From positions 2,940,501 through 3,004,500 of the forward strand of contig CP033051.1 in NCBI GenBank assembly GCA_003667865.1: DNA of 64,000 nucleotides, written 5' to 3'. The DNA comes from Rossellomorea marisflavi (GTDB lineage: Bacteria > Bacillota > Bacilli > Bacillales > Bacillaceae_B). The position numbers were made by a program, and so were the translations under genes. Numbering within the stretch: the stretch's first letter is position 1; each line of letters begins with the position of its first letter. Of this stretch, positions 22,609 through 32,473 are shown one piece after another. A model generated the notes under the pieces. That model was not told the origin of the DNA. It did not search any database and saw only the letters and a list, made by a program, of their open reading frames with translations.

Positions 22609-23829
22609 ATGTTAAAGGGGAAAAATATTTTATTATGTGTTTCTGGAGGCATTGCTGTCTATAAAGCAGTGGCCTTAACAAGTAAATTATCACAAGCAGG
22701 CGCTACGGTGAAAGTGATGATGACGGAGTCTGCACAAAAATTTGTTACACCCCTAACGTTTCAAGCACTTTCAAGAGAACCTGTATACACAGATACATTT
22801 GACGAGAAAGACCCGTCAGTCATTTCGCACATTGATCTTGCTGATAGGGCAGATCTTGTACTTGTTGCACCAGCAACAGCGAATGTTATTGGAAAGCTTG
22901 CTAATGGAATTGCAGATGATATGGTAACGACAACGCTTCTTGCTACAAGGGCACCAGTTTGGATTGCTCCAGCGATGAATGTGCATATGTATGATCATCC
23001 TGCTGTCCGTAAAAATATAGAAACACTTTACCAGTATGGTTATCGTTTTATTGAACCGAGTGAAGGTTTTCTAGCTTGTGGTTATGTAGGAAAAGGCAGA
23101 TTAGAAGAGCCAGAGAAAATCGTTGCATTAGTAAATAATCACTTTTTACATAACTCAGAAAAATCTTTCCCGTTAAAAGGGAAAACGGTTGTCATTACAG
23201 GTGGACCTACTCGTGAAATGGTTGACCCTGTTCGTTTTTTTTCAAATCGTTCAACGGGTAAAATGGGGTATGCTTTGGCTGAAGCAGCCAAAGACCTTGG
23301 AGCTAACGTTATCCTTGTTTCCGGACCAGTATCATTAGATCCACCAGCTGGTATAACATTTATTTCAGTAACGAGTGCAGAAGAAATGTATCAAGCTGTT
23401 TTTCCTTATTTTGAAACCGCAGATATTATGATAAAAAGTGCGGCAGTTGCAGATTATCGACCGAAAACAGTATTCGACGAAAAGATGAAAAAGCAGGAAG
23501 GTTCTCTTGTAATCGAATTTGAAAGAACAAAGGACATTCTTAAAACATTAGGTGAGAAGAAGACGCATCAGTATTTAATAGGATTTGCCGCTGAAACGAC
23601 AGATGTTGCCCATTATGCTACAGAAAAGCTCAAAAAGAAAAATGCTGATATGATTGTAGCAAATAATGTAAAAGAGGAAGGTGCAGGATTTGGAAGTGAT
23701 ACAAACATTGTTTCGATTTATAAAAGAAACGGTGAATCACGTACACTACCAAAACTGTCCAAAAGAGAAGTAGCGAACGAGATATTGCTTTCGGCTTTGA
23801 AAGATATTCATAAGGATGAAGATAAATGA
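22609..23829 (+). CDS. coaBC: Bifunctional phosphopantothenoylcysteine decarboxylase / phosphopantothenate-cysteine ligase
   Basis: A 406-residue fusion that makes 4'-phosphopantetheine for coenzyme A. N-terminal flavin-dependent CoaC (residues 1-185) has LLCVSGGIAVYK, the active-site His of SHIDLAD, APAMNVHMYDHP and the catalytic Cys in GFLACGYVGKGRL. The CoaB part has VITGGPTREMVDPVRFFSNRSTGKMG and the KKKNADMIVANNV lid region. It overlaps priA by 4 bp (ATGA). Confidence 0.95.
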   Translation: MLKGKNILLCVSGGIAVYKAVALTSKLSQAGATVKVMMTESAQKFVTPLTFQALSREPVYTDTFDEKDPSVISHIDLADRADLVLVAPATANVIGKLANGIADDMVTTTLLATRAPVWIAPAMNVHMYDHPAVRKNIETLYQYGYRFIEPSEGFLACGYVGKGRLEEPEKIVALVNNHFLHNSEKSFPLKGKTVVITGGPTREMVDPVRFFSNRSTGKMGYALAEAAKDLGANVILVSGPVSLDPPAGITFISVTSAEEMYQAVFPYFETADIMIKSAAVADYRPKTVFDEKMKKQEGSLVIEFERTKDILKTLGEKKTHQYLIGFAAETTDVAHYATEKLKKKNADMIVANNVKEEGAGFGSDTNIVSIYKRNGESRTLPKLSKREVANEILLSALKDIHKDEDK

Positions 23830-26237
23830 ATGTTGCAAGCGTGATTGTAGACGTTCCGGCAATGCAAACGGACCGAGCTTTTGACTATATTATTCCTGAA
23901 AAATGGATTCATATTATTGCTCCAGGAATGAGAGTTATTGTTCCTTTTGGACCTCGAAGTATTCAAGGCTTTGTCATTGACGTAAAAGATCACACAGACG
24001 TTACAAAGCTTAAAAAAATACAAGATCTTTTGGATGTTGTACCTGTGCTTAATGATGAATTATTGAGATTAGGAGATTGGTTAACAAATAAAACATTATG
24101 TTTTAAAATCTCTGCATTTCAATCTATGCTTCCAGCAGCAATGAAAGCTAAATATAATAAGAAATTTATCTTGAGAAATCGTAATGTTTTAGACATCGAG
24201 CTTCAAAAAATGTTCGCCAAACATAATGAAATTGATTGGAAAGAGGTTGAGGAAGCAAATCTTTTACCGATTGTTCAAAAGGAAGTAAAAAGCGGATCGA
24301 TTGAGCTATTATATGAAGTGAAAGAAAAAGGTAATAAAAAGAAGGTTCGAAAGTTATATCCGAATTTTAACGAAGAAGAGCTTTCTCTTGTGTTAGATGG
24401 TCTTTCAAGCACAGCTACAAAGCAGAGAGAAATAGTAGAATATATGAATAAGATCAATCGAACACAAGGTATAGTGGCAAGTGATGTTATAAGTGACTTA
24501 GGAACGACTTCATCGACCGTGAAATCATTAGTTGAAAAAGAGATTCTAATTGAACAATATGAAGAAGTGTATCGTGATCCATTTGCTCATAGAGAATTTA
24601 AGAAAACAGAACCATTTGCGTTAACGCCTTTACAAGAGAATGCTATTGGTCCAATTCTAAAGACGATAGAAGATCACAAACATGAGACATTTTTGCTTTA
24701 TGGTGTGACTGGGAGTGGAAAGACTGAGGTTTATCTACAGTCGATTCAACGAGTGTTAGAAGAAGGAAAAGAAGCCATTGTTCTAGTTCCCGAAATCTCA
24801 TTAACTCCTCAGATGGTCAATCGATTTAAAGGACGTTTTGGTGATTTAGTGGCGGTTTTACATAGTGGTCTATCTACAGGAGAGAAGTACGATGAGTGGA
24901 GAAAAATTCAAAGAAAAGAAGTAAAGGTCGTTGTGGGGGCAAGATCAGCTATTTTCGCTCCTTTTGAGAATTTGGGAATCATCATTATTGATGAAGAACA
25001 CGAAACGAGTTACAAGCAAGAAGAAAACCCAAGATATCATGCAAGGGATATTGCCATTTACCGTGGTAACCAACATCATTGTCCAGTTGTATTAGGGAGT
25101 GCAACTCCTGCTCTAGAATCGTTCGCTCGAGCGAAGAAAGGCTTATACACACTTCTTGAGATCAATCAGCGAATGAATGCAGGGAAGCTACCAGCGGTCC
25201 AAGTCGTTGATATGCGTGAGGAGCTACGGAATGGAAACCGCTCGATGTTTTCAACAGATCTATTTGAAAAGATTCAGGATCGTATTGAAAAACAAGAGCA
25301 AATTGTATTATTCCTAAATCGTCGAGGATACTCTTCTTTTGTGATGTGTCGAGATTGTGGGTTTGTTGTACAGTGCCCAAACTGCGATATCTCACTAACT
25401 TATCATCGTTCTACAAATAGAATGAAATGTCATTATTGCGGTCATGAGGACATTGTTCCAAATCAATGCCCTGAGTGTGAAAGCGAGCACATTCGTTATT
25501 TTGGGACAGGAACACAAAAAGTGGAGGAAGAGATTATTAAACTTCTTCCGCAAGCAAGAATTATCCGAATGGACGTTGATACAACAAGTAGAAAGGGAGC
25601 TCATGAGAAGCTTCTAAATGCATTTGGTGAAGGGAAAGCAGATATTTTATTAGGTACACAAATGATTGCTAAAGGCTTAGACTTTCCTAATATCACACTA
25701 GTAGGTGTTTTAAGTGCTGATACCATGCTTCATATACCGGATTTTCGTTCCTCTGAAAAGACGTTCCAACTATTAACCCAAGTAAGTGGAAGAGCAGGCA
25801 GGCATTCACTTCCTGGTGAAGTTGTTATTCAAACGTATACTCCAGATCATTATTCTATCCAGCTTGCATCTCAACAAGATTATGATCAATTTTATCAACA
25901 AGAAATGATGATGAGGAAGGTAGGATCCTATCCACCTTTTTACTATATTGCATTAGTGACGTTAAGTCATGAAGATCTAATGAAAGTTGTTTCTGTAGCT
26001 GAGAAAGTAACAGAGTTCGTCCGTGCTAGGCTTTCAAATAAAACCATTATTCTTGGACCGGTTGCATCACCAATACCAAGGATGAAAAATAGATATCGTT
26101 ATCAATGTTTGATAAAATACAAGCGTGAACCGAAGCTAGAAAGCACGCTTAAGACCATTCTAGAACAATACCAAAAACAATTTATCTCAGAAGGATTAAC
26201 GATATCGATAGATGTCAATCCTTATATGATGATGTAA
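23826..26237 (+). CDS. priA: Primosomal protein N' (replication restart helicase PriA)
   Basis: An 803-residue superfamily 2 helicase. The N-terminal DNA-binding domain occupies about residues 1-110 and a winged-helix region follows. Walker A GVTGSGKTEVYL begins near residue 294, then DEEH in IIDEEHETSYKQ and LGSATPALES. The zinc-binding insertion has cysteine pairs in CRDCGF, CPNC, CHYCGH and CPEC; GTQMIAKGLDFPN and QVSGRAGRH are in the second motor domain. PriA reloads DnaB-type helicase at stalled forks. It overlaps coaBC by 4 bp. Confidence 0.95.
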   Translation: MNVASVIVDVPAMQTDRAFDYIIPEKWIHIIAPGMRVIVPFGPRSIQGFVIDVKDHTDVTKLKKIQDLLDVVPVLNDELLRLGDWLTNKTLCFKISAFQSMLPAAMKAKYNKKFILRNRNVLDIELQKMFAKHNEIDWKEVEEANLLPIVQKEVKSGSIELLYEVKEKGNKKKVRKLYPNFNEEELSLVLDGLSSTATKQREIVEYMNKINRTQGIVASDVISDLGTTSSTVKSLVEKEILIEQYEEVYRDPFAHREFKKTEPFALTPLQENAIGPILKTIEDHKHETFLLYGVTGSGKTEVYLQSIQRVLEEGKEAIVLVPEISLTPQMVNRFKGRFGDLVAVLHSGLSTGEKYDEWRKIQRKEVKVVVGARSAIFAPFENLGIIIIDEEHETSYKQEENPRYHARDIAIYRGNQHHCPVVLGSATPALESFARAKKGLYTLLEINQRMNAGKLPAVQVVDMREELRNGNRSMFSTDLFEKIQDRIEKQEQIVLFLNRRGYSSFVMCRDCGFVVQCPNCDISLTYHRSTNRMKCHYCGHEDIVPNQCPECESEHIRYFGTGTQKVEEEIIKLLPQARIIRMDVDTTSRKGAHEKLLNAFGEGKADILLGTQMIAKGLDFPNITLVGVLSADTMLHIPDFRSSEKTFQLLTQVSGRAGRHSLPGEVVIQTYTPDHYSIQLASQQDYDQFYQQEMMMRKVGSYPPFYYIALVTLSHEDLMKVVSVAEKVTEFVRARLSNKTIILGPVASPIPRMKNRYRYQCLIKYKREPKLESTLKTILEQYQKQFISEGLTISIDVNPYMMM

Positions 26238-26280
26238 TCGAAATTATCCTTTTATTTTACTTAGGGATTGGAGGATGGAT

Positions 26281-26766
26281 ATGGCAATATTACCGATTGT
26301 TACATACCCAAATGATATATTAGAAAAAGAATGCGAAAAAGTTACAAATTTTGATAAGAAGCTGACAAAGCTCCTTTCGAATATGTATGATACGATGCTA
26401 GAAGCTGACGGTGTTGGTTTGGCAGCACCTCAAGTAGGAGTCGATCTTCAAGTTGCAATTGTAGACATAGGGGATGAATCTGGAACGATTGAATTAATTA
26501 ATCCAGAAGTCATTTCAACAAGTGGTCAAGATACGGATATTGAAGGGTGTCTTAGCTTCCCAGGTTTATATGGTGAAGTAACAAGGCCATATCAAATTAA
26601 AGTTCGAACACAAGATCGAAAAGGAAGAACGATAGAAATTCAAGCAAAAGATTTTCTCGCACGTGCTATTCAGCATGAAATTGATCATCTTCATGGAATT
26701 TTATTTACTACTAAAATGGAACGTGAAATAAAGGAAGAAGATTTAGAAGGGTATGAAAAAGAATGA
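26281..26766 (+). CDS. def: Peptide deformylase
   Basis: A 161-residue metalloprotease that removes the formyl group from new polypeptides. All three motifs are present: [15 protein letters not shown] and the metal-binding HEIDH. The start is the ATG at 26281, six bases after GGAGG; an ATG two codons earlier is too close to that site. It is a type 1-like def without the insertions of the larger paralogue. It overlaps fmt by 4 bp, pairing the removing and adding enzymes of the formyl-methionine cycle. Confidence 0.95.
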   Translation: MAILPIVTYPNDILEKECEKVTNFDKKLTKLLSNMYDTMLEADGVGLAAPQVGVDLQVAIVDIGDESGTIELINPEVISTSGQDTDIEGCLSFPGLYGEVTRPYQIKVRTQDRKGRTIEIQAKDFLARAIQHEIDHLHGILFTTKMEREIKEEDLEGYEKE

Positions 26767-27713
26767 CAAAAATCGTTTTTATGGGAACACCTGATTTTTC
26801 TGTACCTGTACTTAGGACACTCGTTGAAAAAGGGTATGAGGTTGTAGCAGTTGTTACTCAACCTGACCGTCCAGTGGGGCGAAAACGAATTCTAACTCCT
26901 CCACCTGTCAAAGTTGAAGCCCAAAGACATAATATTCCCGTTTTACAGCCAGAAAAGATACGCAATAGACAGGATCTTGATGAAGTTCTTGCCTATCATC
27001 CTGATTTAATTGTTACAGCAGCCTTTGGACAAATTTTACCTAAAGAGCTATTAGAGGCACCGAAGTACGGCTGTATCAACGTTCATGCTTCATTACTACC
27101 TGAGCTACGTGGCGGTGCACCCATTCATTACTCCATTCTACAGGGGAAAGAGAAGACAGGTATTACGATTATGTACATGGTTGAGAAATTAGATGCTGGT
27201 GACATTATAAGTCAAGTTGAAGTTCCAATTGATGAAGAGGACCATGTTGGAACACTTCATAACAAGTTGAGTGATGCTGGTGCAAAGCTATTAATTGAAA
27301 CGGTACCTAAAATTCTTTCTGGTGATATAGCACCTGTTAAACAAGATGAGTCTGAAGTAACATTTGCTTGGAATATAAAAAGAGAAGAAGAAGAAATTGA
27401 TTGGTCTAAATCTGGTCAAGAAGTCTATAACCATATACGTGGTCTGCACCCGTGGCCAGTTGCTTATACAACTTTAGATGGTGTTAGTGTAAAGATATGG
27501 TGGGGGACGAAGGTTCCGAATATGGATGGAGATGCAGGTGAGGTAATAAAAGTTGAGGAAGATGGTTTTATTGTTGCAACTGGTGATCAAACTGCAATTA
27601 AAGTTACAGATTTACAGCCATCTGGAAAGAAGAGACTAAGTGCAACAGATTACTTAAGAGGTGCAGGATCAAACCTTAAATTAGGAACAAAGCTAGGAGT
27701 ACAACATGACTAA
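26763..27713 (+). CDS. fmt: Methionyl-tRNA formyltransferase
   Basis: A 316-residue enzyme that formylates initiator Met-tRNA with 10-formyl-tetrahydrofolate. Catalytic Asn106, His108 and Asp144 lie in INVHASLLP and LDAGDII; the folate-binding [13 protein letters not shown] and the C-terminal tRNA-binding domain are complete. It is coupled to def upstream and overlaps rsmB by 8 bp. Confidence 0.96.
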   Translation: MTKIVFMGTPDFSVPVLRTLVEKGYEVVAVVTQPDRPVGRKRILTPPPVKVEAQRHNIPVLQPEKIRNRQDLDEVLAYHPDLIVTAAFGQILPKELLEAPKYGCINVHASLLPELRGGAPIHYSILQGKEKTGITIMYMVEKLDAGDIISQVEVPIDEEDHVGTLHNKLSDAGAKLLIETVPKILSGDIAPVKQDESEVTFAWNIKREEEEIDWSKSGQEVYNHIRGLHPWPVAYTTLDGVSVKIWWGTKVPNMDGDAGEVIKVEEDGFIVATGDQTAIKVTDLQPSGKKRLSATDYLRGAGSNLKLGTKLGVQHD

Positions 27714-29049
27714 ACGAAAAAAAAACGTACGTGAAGTTGCTCTAGAAATCATTGAAGCAGTCGAAAAGAATCAATCTTACAGTAATTTATTGATTCACCA
27801 CGCAATTGAGAAAGATAGGTTATCAGGACCAGATGTTGGTCTACTTACAGAACTAACGTATGGTACCATTCAGCGAAAAATGACGCTTGATTATTACCTA
27901 GCCCCTTTTATAAAGGGGAAGGTTGAGCCTTGGGTTCGACAGTTATTACGACTTTCTTTATATCAGCTTGTGTATTTAGACAAAATACCAGATCGTGCTG
28001 TTCTATTTGAATCAGTTGAGCTAGCTAAAAAAAGAGGTCATAAAGGAATTTCAAGTATGGTGAATGGTATATTAAGGTCTATTCAGCGTAGTGGAGTCCC
28101 AAGTCTCGAAAAAATTGAAGACCCTGTAGAGAGAATTGCAATTGAAACAAGTCATCCATTGTGGCTTGTAAAGAGGTGGTCAGAGCAATTTGGCCTTGAT
28201 AAGACAAGAGAAATGTGTGAGATGAACTTAATCGCACCCACTCAAACAGGAAGAGTCAACATGATGAAAACAAATCGTGAAGATCTTCTCAAAGAGCTAC
28301 GAGAAAATGGCCAAGAGGTCGAAGAGAGCCCTATACTCCCAGAAGCATTTCATACACTAAAAGGTAACCTTGCTAAGACAGAGGCTTTTAAAAATGGGCA
28401 TTTTACGATACAAGATGAAAGCTCCATGCTTGTTGCATACGCATTACAACTGGAGAATCATCTTCAGGTATTAGATGCATGTTCGGCACCAGGCGGGAAA
28501 ACTACGCACATTTCAGAGAAAATGAATGGAACTGGACAAGTGTATGCGCTAGACTTACACCCACACAAAATTAAGCTAGTTCAAGAGAATACGGTTAGGC
28601 TAGGTTTACGTAACATACAAGCAAAAGCATTAGATAGCCGAAAAGCAAATGAGCACTTTAAAAAGGAAACCTTTCATCGAATTTTAGTAGATGCACCATG
28701 TTCAGGTTTAGGAGTACTTCGTAGAAAGCCTGACATAAAGTATACGAAAAAAGAGGAAGATCTTGAGAATCTTCAAACGGTTCAATTAAGTATATTAAAA
28801 TCTGTGGCACCATTACTAAAAGAAGAAGGACTTCTAGTTTATAGTACGTGTACTGTTGATCGTGAAGAAAATATAGGTACAGTTGATCGTTTTCTGGATG
28901 AACACCCGGATTTTGAATTAGCTGAATTGTCAGGTCTTCCTGAAACCATACAGCCGTTTGTAGAGAATCAAATGTTACAAGTATTTCCACAAGACTTCGG
29001 TGGCGATGGATTTTTTATTGCATCCTTCAAGAAAAAAACAGTATCCTAA
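27706..29049 (+). CDS. rsmB: 16S rRNA (cytosine-5)-methyltransferase RsmB
   Basis: A 447-residue protein with an N-terminal NusB-like RNA-binding domain (residues 1-130) and a Rossmann methyltransferase domain. The SAM motif is [14 protein letters not shown]; the two cysteines of m5C enzymes are in DAPCSGLG and YSTCTV. In E. coli RsmB methylates C967 of 16S rRNA. It overlaps fmt. In B. subtilis rlmN follows; here there is a 311-bp non-coding gap. Confidence 0.95.
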   Translation: MTKRKKNVREVALEIIEAVEKNQSYSNLLIHHAIEKDRLSGPDVGLLTELTYGTIQRKMTLDYYLAPFIKGKVEPWVRQLLRLSLYQLVYLDKIPDRAVLFESVELAKKRGHKGISSMVNGILRSIQRSGVPSLEKIEDPVERIAIETSHPLWLVKRWSEQFGLDKTREMCEMNLIAPTQTGRVNMMKTNREDLLKELRENGQEVEESPILPEAFHTLKGNLAKTEAFKNGHFTIQDESSMLVAYALQLENHLQVLDACSAPGGKTTHISEKMNGTGQVYALDLHPHKIKLVQENTVRLGLRNIQAKALDSRKANEHFKKETFHRILVDAPCSGLGVLRRKPDIKYTKKEEDLENLQTVQLSILKSVAPLLKEEGLLVYSTCTVDREENIGTVDRFLDEHPDFELAELSGLPETIQPFVENQMLQVFPQDFGGDGFFIASFKKKTVS

Positions 29050-29360
29050 ATCTGTATATGTGAACAAGCATATTTATACTTGAAAAGCAGGAATTCTTTG
29101 AAGGCAAGTCGTAACATTACAAAGAGACTTTTTGTTAAATCATTTTTTGTAACTTTGTTATGTTACTCTAAGTGAATAGGATAGAAAACAAGGGTTTCTA
29201 GAATTTCCTCTCACATACGTTAACAAGTAACTGAATGTAACAAAAGTATAAGCTCCTGAGCAAATAGGTTAAACATCATAGAAAAGTTTATGTACTAAGT
29301 ACGTTCATCACGTGGAAGCCTTGTAGGATGGAGCGTAATGAAGAAACGAGGTGACCCAAC
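29050..29360. other. Spacer with a long hairpin where rlmN is expected
   Basis: No open frame or recognisable RlmN remnant. A long inverted repeat (GTAACATTACAAAG at 29111-29124, complement at 29153-29166, one mismatch) has a 28-base T-rich loop and no T-run after the 3' arm. The ribosome site GAGGTGA of prpC is at 29349-29355. The rest is AT-rich with repeated GTAAC words. Confidence 0.6.
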
Positions 29361-30110
29361 TTGAACTCTGTATATTTTACAGATAAAGGGAAAGTAAGAC
29401 AGCATAATGAAGATAGTGTTGGAGTATTTTCAAACCAACATGGAGACCGTCTTGCAATTGTAGCAGACGGAATGGGAGGACATCGAGCTGGAGATGTAGC
29501 CAGTTCAATGGCTATTAGTCTTTTGAAAAACCGTTGGGAACAAACTGATAAAATTGAGACAGCTGACAATGCGGAAGAATGGCTTAAGGAAAACGTAGAG
29601 CAAGTGAATACCGAGCTATTTACTCATGCTAAACAGCATTCAGAATGTGAAGGTATGGGCACCACACTAGTTGCAGCAATTTGCACAAACTTATTCCTAA
29701 CAGTTGTCAATATAGGTGACAGCCGCGGATACCTATTTAACAATCATGGAATCAATCAGATTACCGATGACCATTCATTAGTAAATGAATTGGTAAAGAG
29801 CGGACAGATTTCAGCAGAAGACGCGGAACACCATCCAAGGAAGAATGTATTGTTGCGAGCACTTGGAACTGAGCCCAATGTAACGATGGATATCCGTACA
29901 ATTATGTTTGAAGAGGAAGATTATCTCATTCTTTGTTCAGATGGTTTATCAAACAAGGTAAGTAAGAATGATATTTCTGAGATGATTCGCACGAATGAAG
30001 ATTTAGAGGATGCTGCTAGATCGTTAATTGATTTAGCGAATCAAAATGGTGGAGAGGATAATATTTCCGTCGTTATCATTGAATACGCCGCTGAAACGGA
30101 AAGCGGGTGA
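29361..30110 (+). CDS. prpC: PrpC, PP2C-family serine/threonine phosphatase
   Basis: A 249-residue PPM/PP2C phosphatase that dephosphorylates targets of PrkC. Metal-binding motifs: RQHNEDS near the N terminus, VADGMGGHRAGDVAS, GMGTTLVAA, NIGDSRGYL, CSDGLSNKV and GGEDNISVV. The start is TTG, preceded by GAGGTGACC. Only four bases separate it from prkC; this phosphatase-kinase pair controls stationary-phase and spore-germination signalling in B. subtilis. Confidence 0.95.
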   Translation: MNSVYFTDKGKVRQHNEDSVGVFSNQHGDRLAIVADGMGGHRAGDVASSMAISLLKNRWEQTDKIETADNAEEWLKENVEQVNTELFTHAKQHSECEGMGTTLVAAICTNLFLTVVNIGDSRGYLFNNHGINQITDDHSLVNELVKSGQISAEDAEHHPRKNVLLRALGTEPNVTMDIRTIMFEEEDYLILCSDGLSNKVSKNDISEMIRTNEDLEDAARSLIDLANQNGGEDNISVVIIEYAAETESG

Positions 30111-30114
30111 AGAG

Positions 30115-32073
30115 ATGTTAATTGGAAAAAGAATAAGTGGTCGCTATAAGATTCTGGATCTTATTGGTGGAGGAGGAATGGCAAACGTTTATTTAGCTCA
30201 CGATATGATACTAGATCGTGAAGTTGCAATAAAGATGCTTCGTCTCGATTTTGCCAATGAAGATGAATTTATAAAAAGGTTTCAACGAGAAGCTCAATCT
30301 GCTACAAGTCTTGCTCATCCTAATATTGTTAGTATCTATGATGTTGGTGAAGAGTCTGATCTTTATTATATTGTTATGGAATATGTTGATGGAATGACGT
30401 TAAAGCAATACATACAGCAGCATTCACCGATATCGGTAGAAACAGCATTAGATATTTTAACTCAGCTTACAGCTGCAATTTCACATGCACATCAGAATAA
30501 CATTGTACATCGTGACATTAAACCACAGAATATTCTTATTGATAGTCTTGGAAATGTAAAAATAACCGACTTTGGAATTGCAATGGCCTTAAGTGCTACA
30601 TCGATTACCCAAACAAATTCTGTTCTAGGTTCTGTTCATTATTTATCACCTGAACAGGCTAGAGGTGGGATGGCTAATAAAAAGTCTGACATTTACTCTT
30701 TAGGAATTGTCATGTTTGAGCTTTTAACAGGTCGCTTACCCTTTTCAGGAGAAACTGCTGTTTCCATCGCCTTAAAGCATCTCCAATCAGAAACGCCTTC
30801 TGTTCGTCGTTGGAATTCTGAAGTGCCACAAAGTGTAGAAAATATTGTTTTAAAGTCCACTGCTAAGGATCCTTTTAGACGCTATGATACTGTTGAGGAA
30901 ATGGAAGAAGACTTAAAAACAGCTCTTGATTATGATCGTTTAGATGAACCTAAGTTTTCCATTCCATTAGATGATGATGCAACAAAAGCCATCCCGGTCA
31001 TAACTGATGACAGACCTTTATCAAATATGGAGGATACGATTGTCCATCAACAATCCCAACAAAATATTGAACCTAAGCCTAAAAAAAGAAAAAAATGGCC
31101 AATTATTGTGATTATCTCCTTCTTTCTACTATCTGCAGCAGGTATTCTTGCTATAACCGTGCTTCCAAATCTGCTTGGTCCAGAGGAAGTAGAGGTTCCA
31201 GATGTAATGGGTAAGGAAGTAGAAGAAGCTATCAAAGAATTAACTGAAGCAGGCTTTGAAATTGGTGATAGGATTGAACAGCATCATGACGAGGTACCGT
31301 TAGGGCAAGTGTATAAAACAGATCCAAGTGCAGGCAGAAACATCAATGAAGGTGATGTTGTTAACCTTTATGTGAGCTTAGGAAAACCAACAGAAGAGAT
31401 TGCCAATTATATCGGTAGGCAGTTTGATGTTGTGAAATCTGAGCTTGAGGGTAAAGGTTTTACAGTCAATGAAGGAAACAGTATATTTAGTGAAGAGCCT
31501 CCTGGAACGATATTAGATCAGAATGTGGATCCAGGGGAGCAGTTAGTTCCTGAGGAAACAACGATTACCTTCACTACAAGTAGAGGTAAGGAAACGTTTG
31601 AGCTTGCTGATTTAAAGGGTTATAGTGAAAAGCCACTTGAAGACTATCAAAAAAGAGTCGGTCTAGTGATAAATCGTATTGAGGAGTACTCTGAAGAAGT
31701 ACCAAAAGGGAATGTTATTTCTCAATCTCCAAAAGCAGGTACAATGCTTTCAGATGGAGATACTGTTGATGTTGTTGTATCTAAAGGTCCAGAACCTAAA
31801 CCAGACCCTGTACCAAAAACAGTACCAGTTGAGATTATAATTCCATACGAGCCAAATACAGAAATGGAAAGCCAGCAGATCTTTCTTTATGTAAGAGATA
31901 TGAACAACGATATTAATCAGGTTTATAAAGAATATAACATTGCTGAAACGACAAGCGAAACCATTGAATTGTTAATTGCACCAAATGGCAATGCGGAATA
32001 CAAACTACAACGAGATGGAAATGTAATTGATCAGCAAACGATTCCATATCCAGAAGACGAAGAAACACAATAG
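30115..32073 (+). CDS. prkC: PrkC, membrane serine/threonine kinase with PASTA repeats
   Basis: A 652-residue Hanks-type kinase. Cytoplasmic kinase domain: G-loop IGGGGMANVY, Lys40 in VAIK, HRDIKPQN (Asp134) and DFG at 152-154, then a threonine-rich activation loop. After an acidic juxtamembrane linker there is one TM helix at about 328-350 and an extracellular part with three PASTA repeats (about 360-570) and an extra C-terminal domain. In B. subtilis PrkC senses muropeptides. The start is the ATG at 30115, after the prpC stop; upstream in-frame starts would lie inside prpC. Confidence 0.95.
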   Translation: MLIGKRISGRYKILDLIGGGGMANVYLAHDMILDREVAIKMLRLDFANEDEFIKRFQREAQSATSLAHPNIVSIYDVGEESDLYYIVMEYVDGMTLKQYIQQHSPISVETALDILTQLTAAISHAHQNNIVHRDIKPQNILIDSLGNVKITDFGIAMALSATSITQTNSVLGSVHYLSPEQARGGMANKKSDIYSLGIVMFELLTGRLPFSGETAVSIALKHLQSETPSVRRWNSEVPQSVENIVLKSTAKDPFRRYDTVEEMEEDLKTALDYDRLDEPKFSIPLDDDATKAIPVITDDRPLSNMEDTIVHQQSQQNIEPKPKKRKKWPIIVIISFFLLSAAGILAITVLPNLLGPEEVEVPDVMGKEVEEAIKELTEAGFEIGDRIEQHHDEVPLGQVYKTDPSAGRNINEGDVVNLYVSLGKPTEEIANYIGRQFDVVKSELEGKGFTVNEGNSIFSEEPPGTILDQNVDPGEQLVPEETTITFTTSRGKETFELADLKGYSEKPLEDYQKRVGLVINRIEEYSEEVPKGNVISQSPKAGTMLSDGDTVDVVVSKGPEPKPDPVPKTVPVEIIIPYEPNTEMESQQIFLYVRDMNNDINQVYKEYNIAETTSETIELLIAPNGNAEYKLQRDGNVIDQQTIPYPEDEETQ

Positions 32074-32080
32074 TCAATAT

Positions 32081-32132
32081 GGACTCCTCAGAATAAAGGA
32101 AAGCTTTTCCTAATTTTGAGAAGTCCTTTTTA
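32081..32132 (+). terminator. Terminator after prkC
   Basis: GGACTCCTCA and TGAGAAGTCC form an imperfect stem around an inner AGGAAAAGCTTTTCCT-like hairpin, followed by a T-run. Confidence 0.78.
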
Positions 32133-32225
32133 AGGTGTTGGGGTATACTGAATGAGCACTTTTTGTTTACTAATTCATTTCAAATGTGAATTTTAAGCTG
32201 GTTAAAGGATATTTGTTATGCTGAA

Positions 32226-32325
32226 TGAGAGGCTTGTAGTGGAAGGTGTTTGACTCCCTGTGAGATAGGCTTCCGTACTAACCAATTGGAAGTTCACCTC
32301 ACTCTCACCCAGCACCCGATAAGAA
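32226..32325 (+). repeat. Decayed structured extragenic repeat, copy D
   Basis: It reads TGAGAGGCTTGTAGTGGAAG, then GTGTTTGACTCC..GAGATAGG, then CTTCCGTACTAACCAATTGGAAG and a CTCACTCTCACCC end. The order of words matches copy B (GAGTTGCTTGGAGTGGAAGG, GTGCTTGACTCC, TTCCGTACCTACTGGAA, CTCACTCCCGCC), but the terminal inverted repeats and the GC-rich arms have eroded. It is the only notable content of the 400-bp prkC-rsgA spacer besides the terminator. Confidence 0.6.
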
Positions 32326-32473
32326 AGTAATAGACATTTTAGTAAGGTACCTCGTAATTGATGATAGACCATTGCCGAAACTCTTAATTAGAGGCCTTAA
32401 GAAAAATGAAAATAAAAACAATTTTTAGGTAAACTAATTCTATGAACAATAGAATGATAAATGGAGGTCTTCA

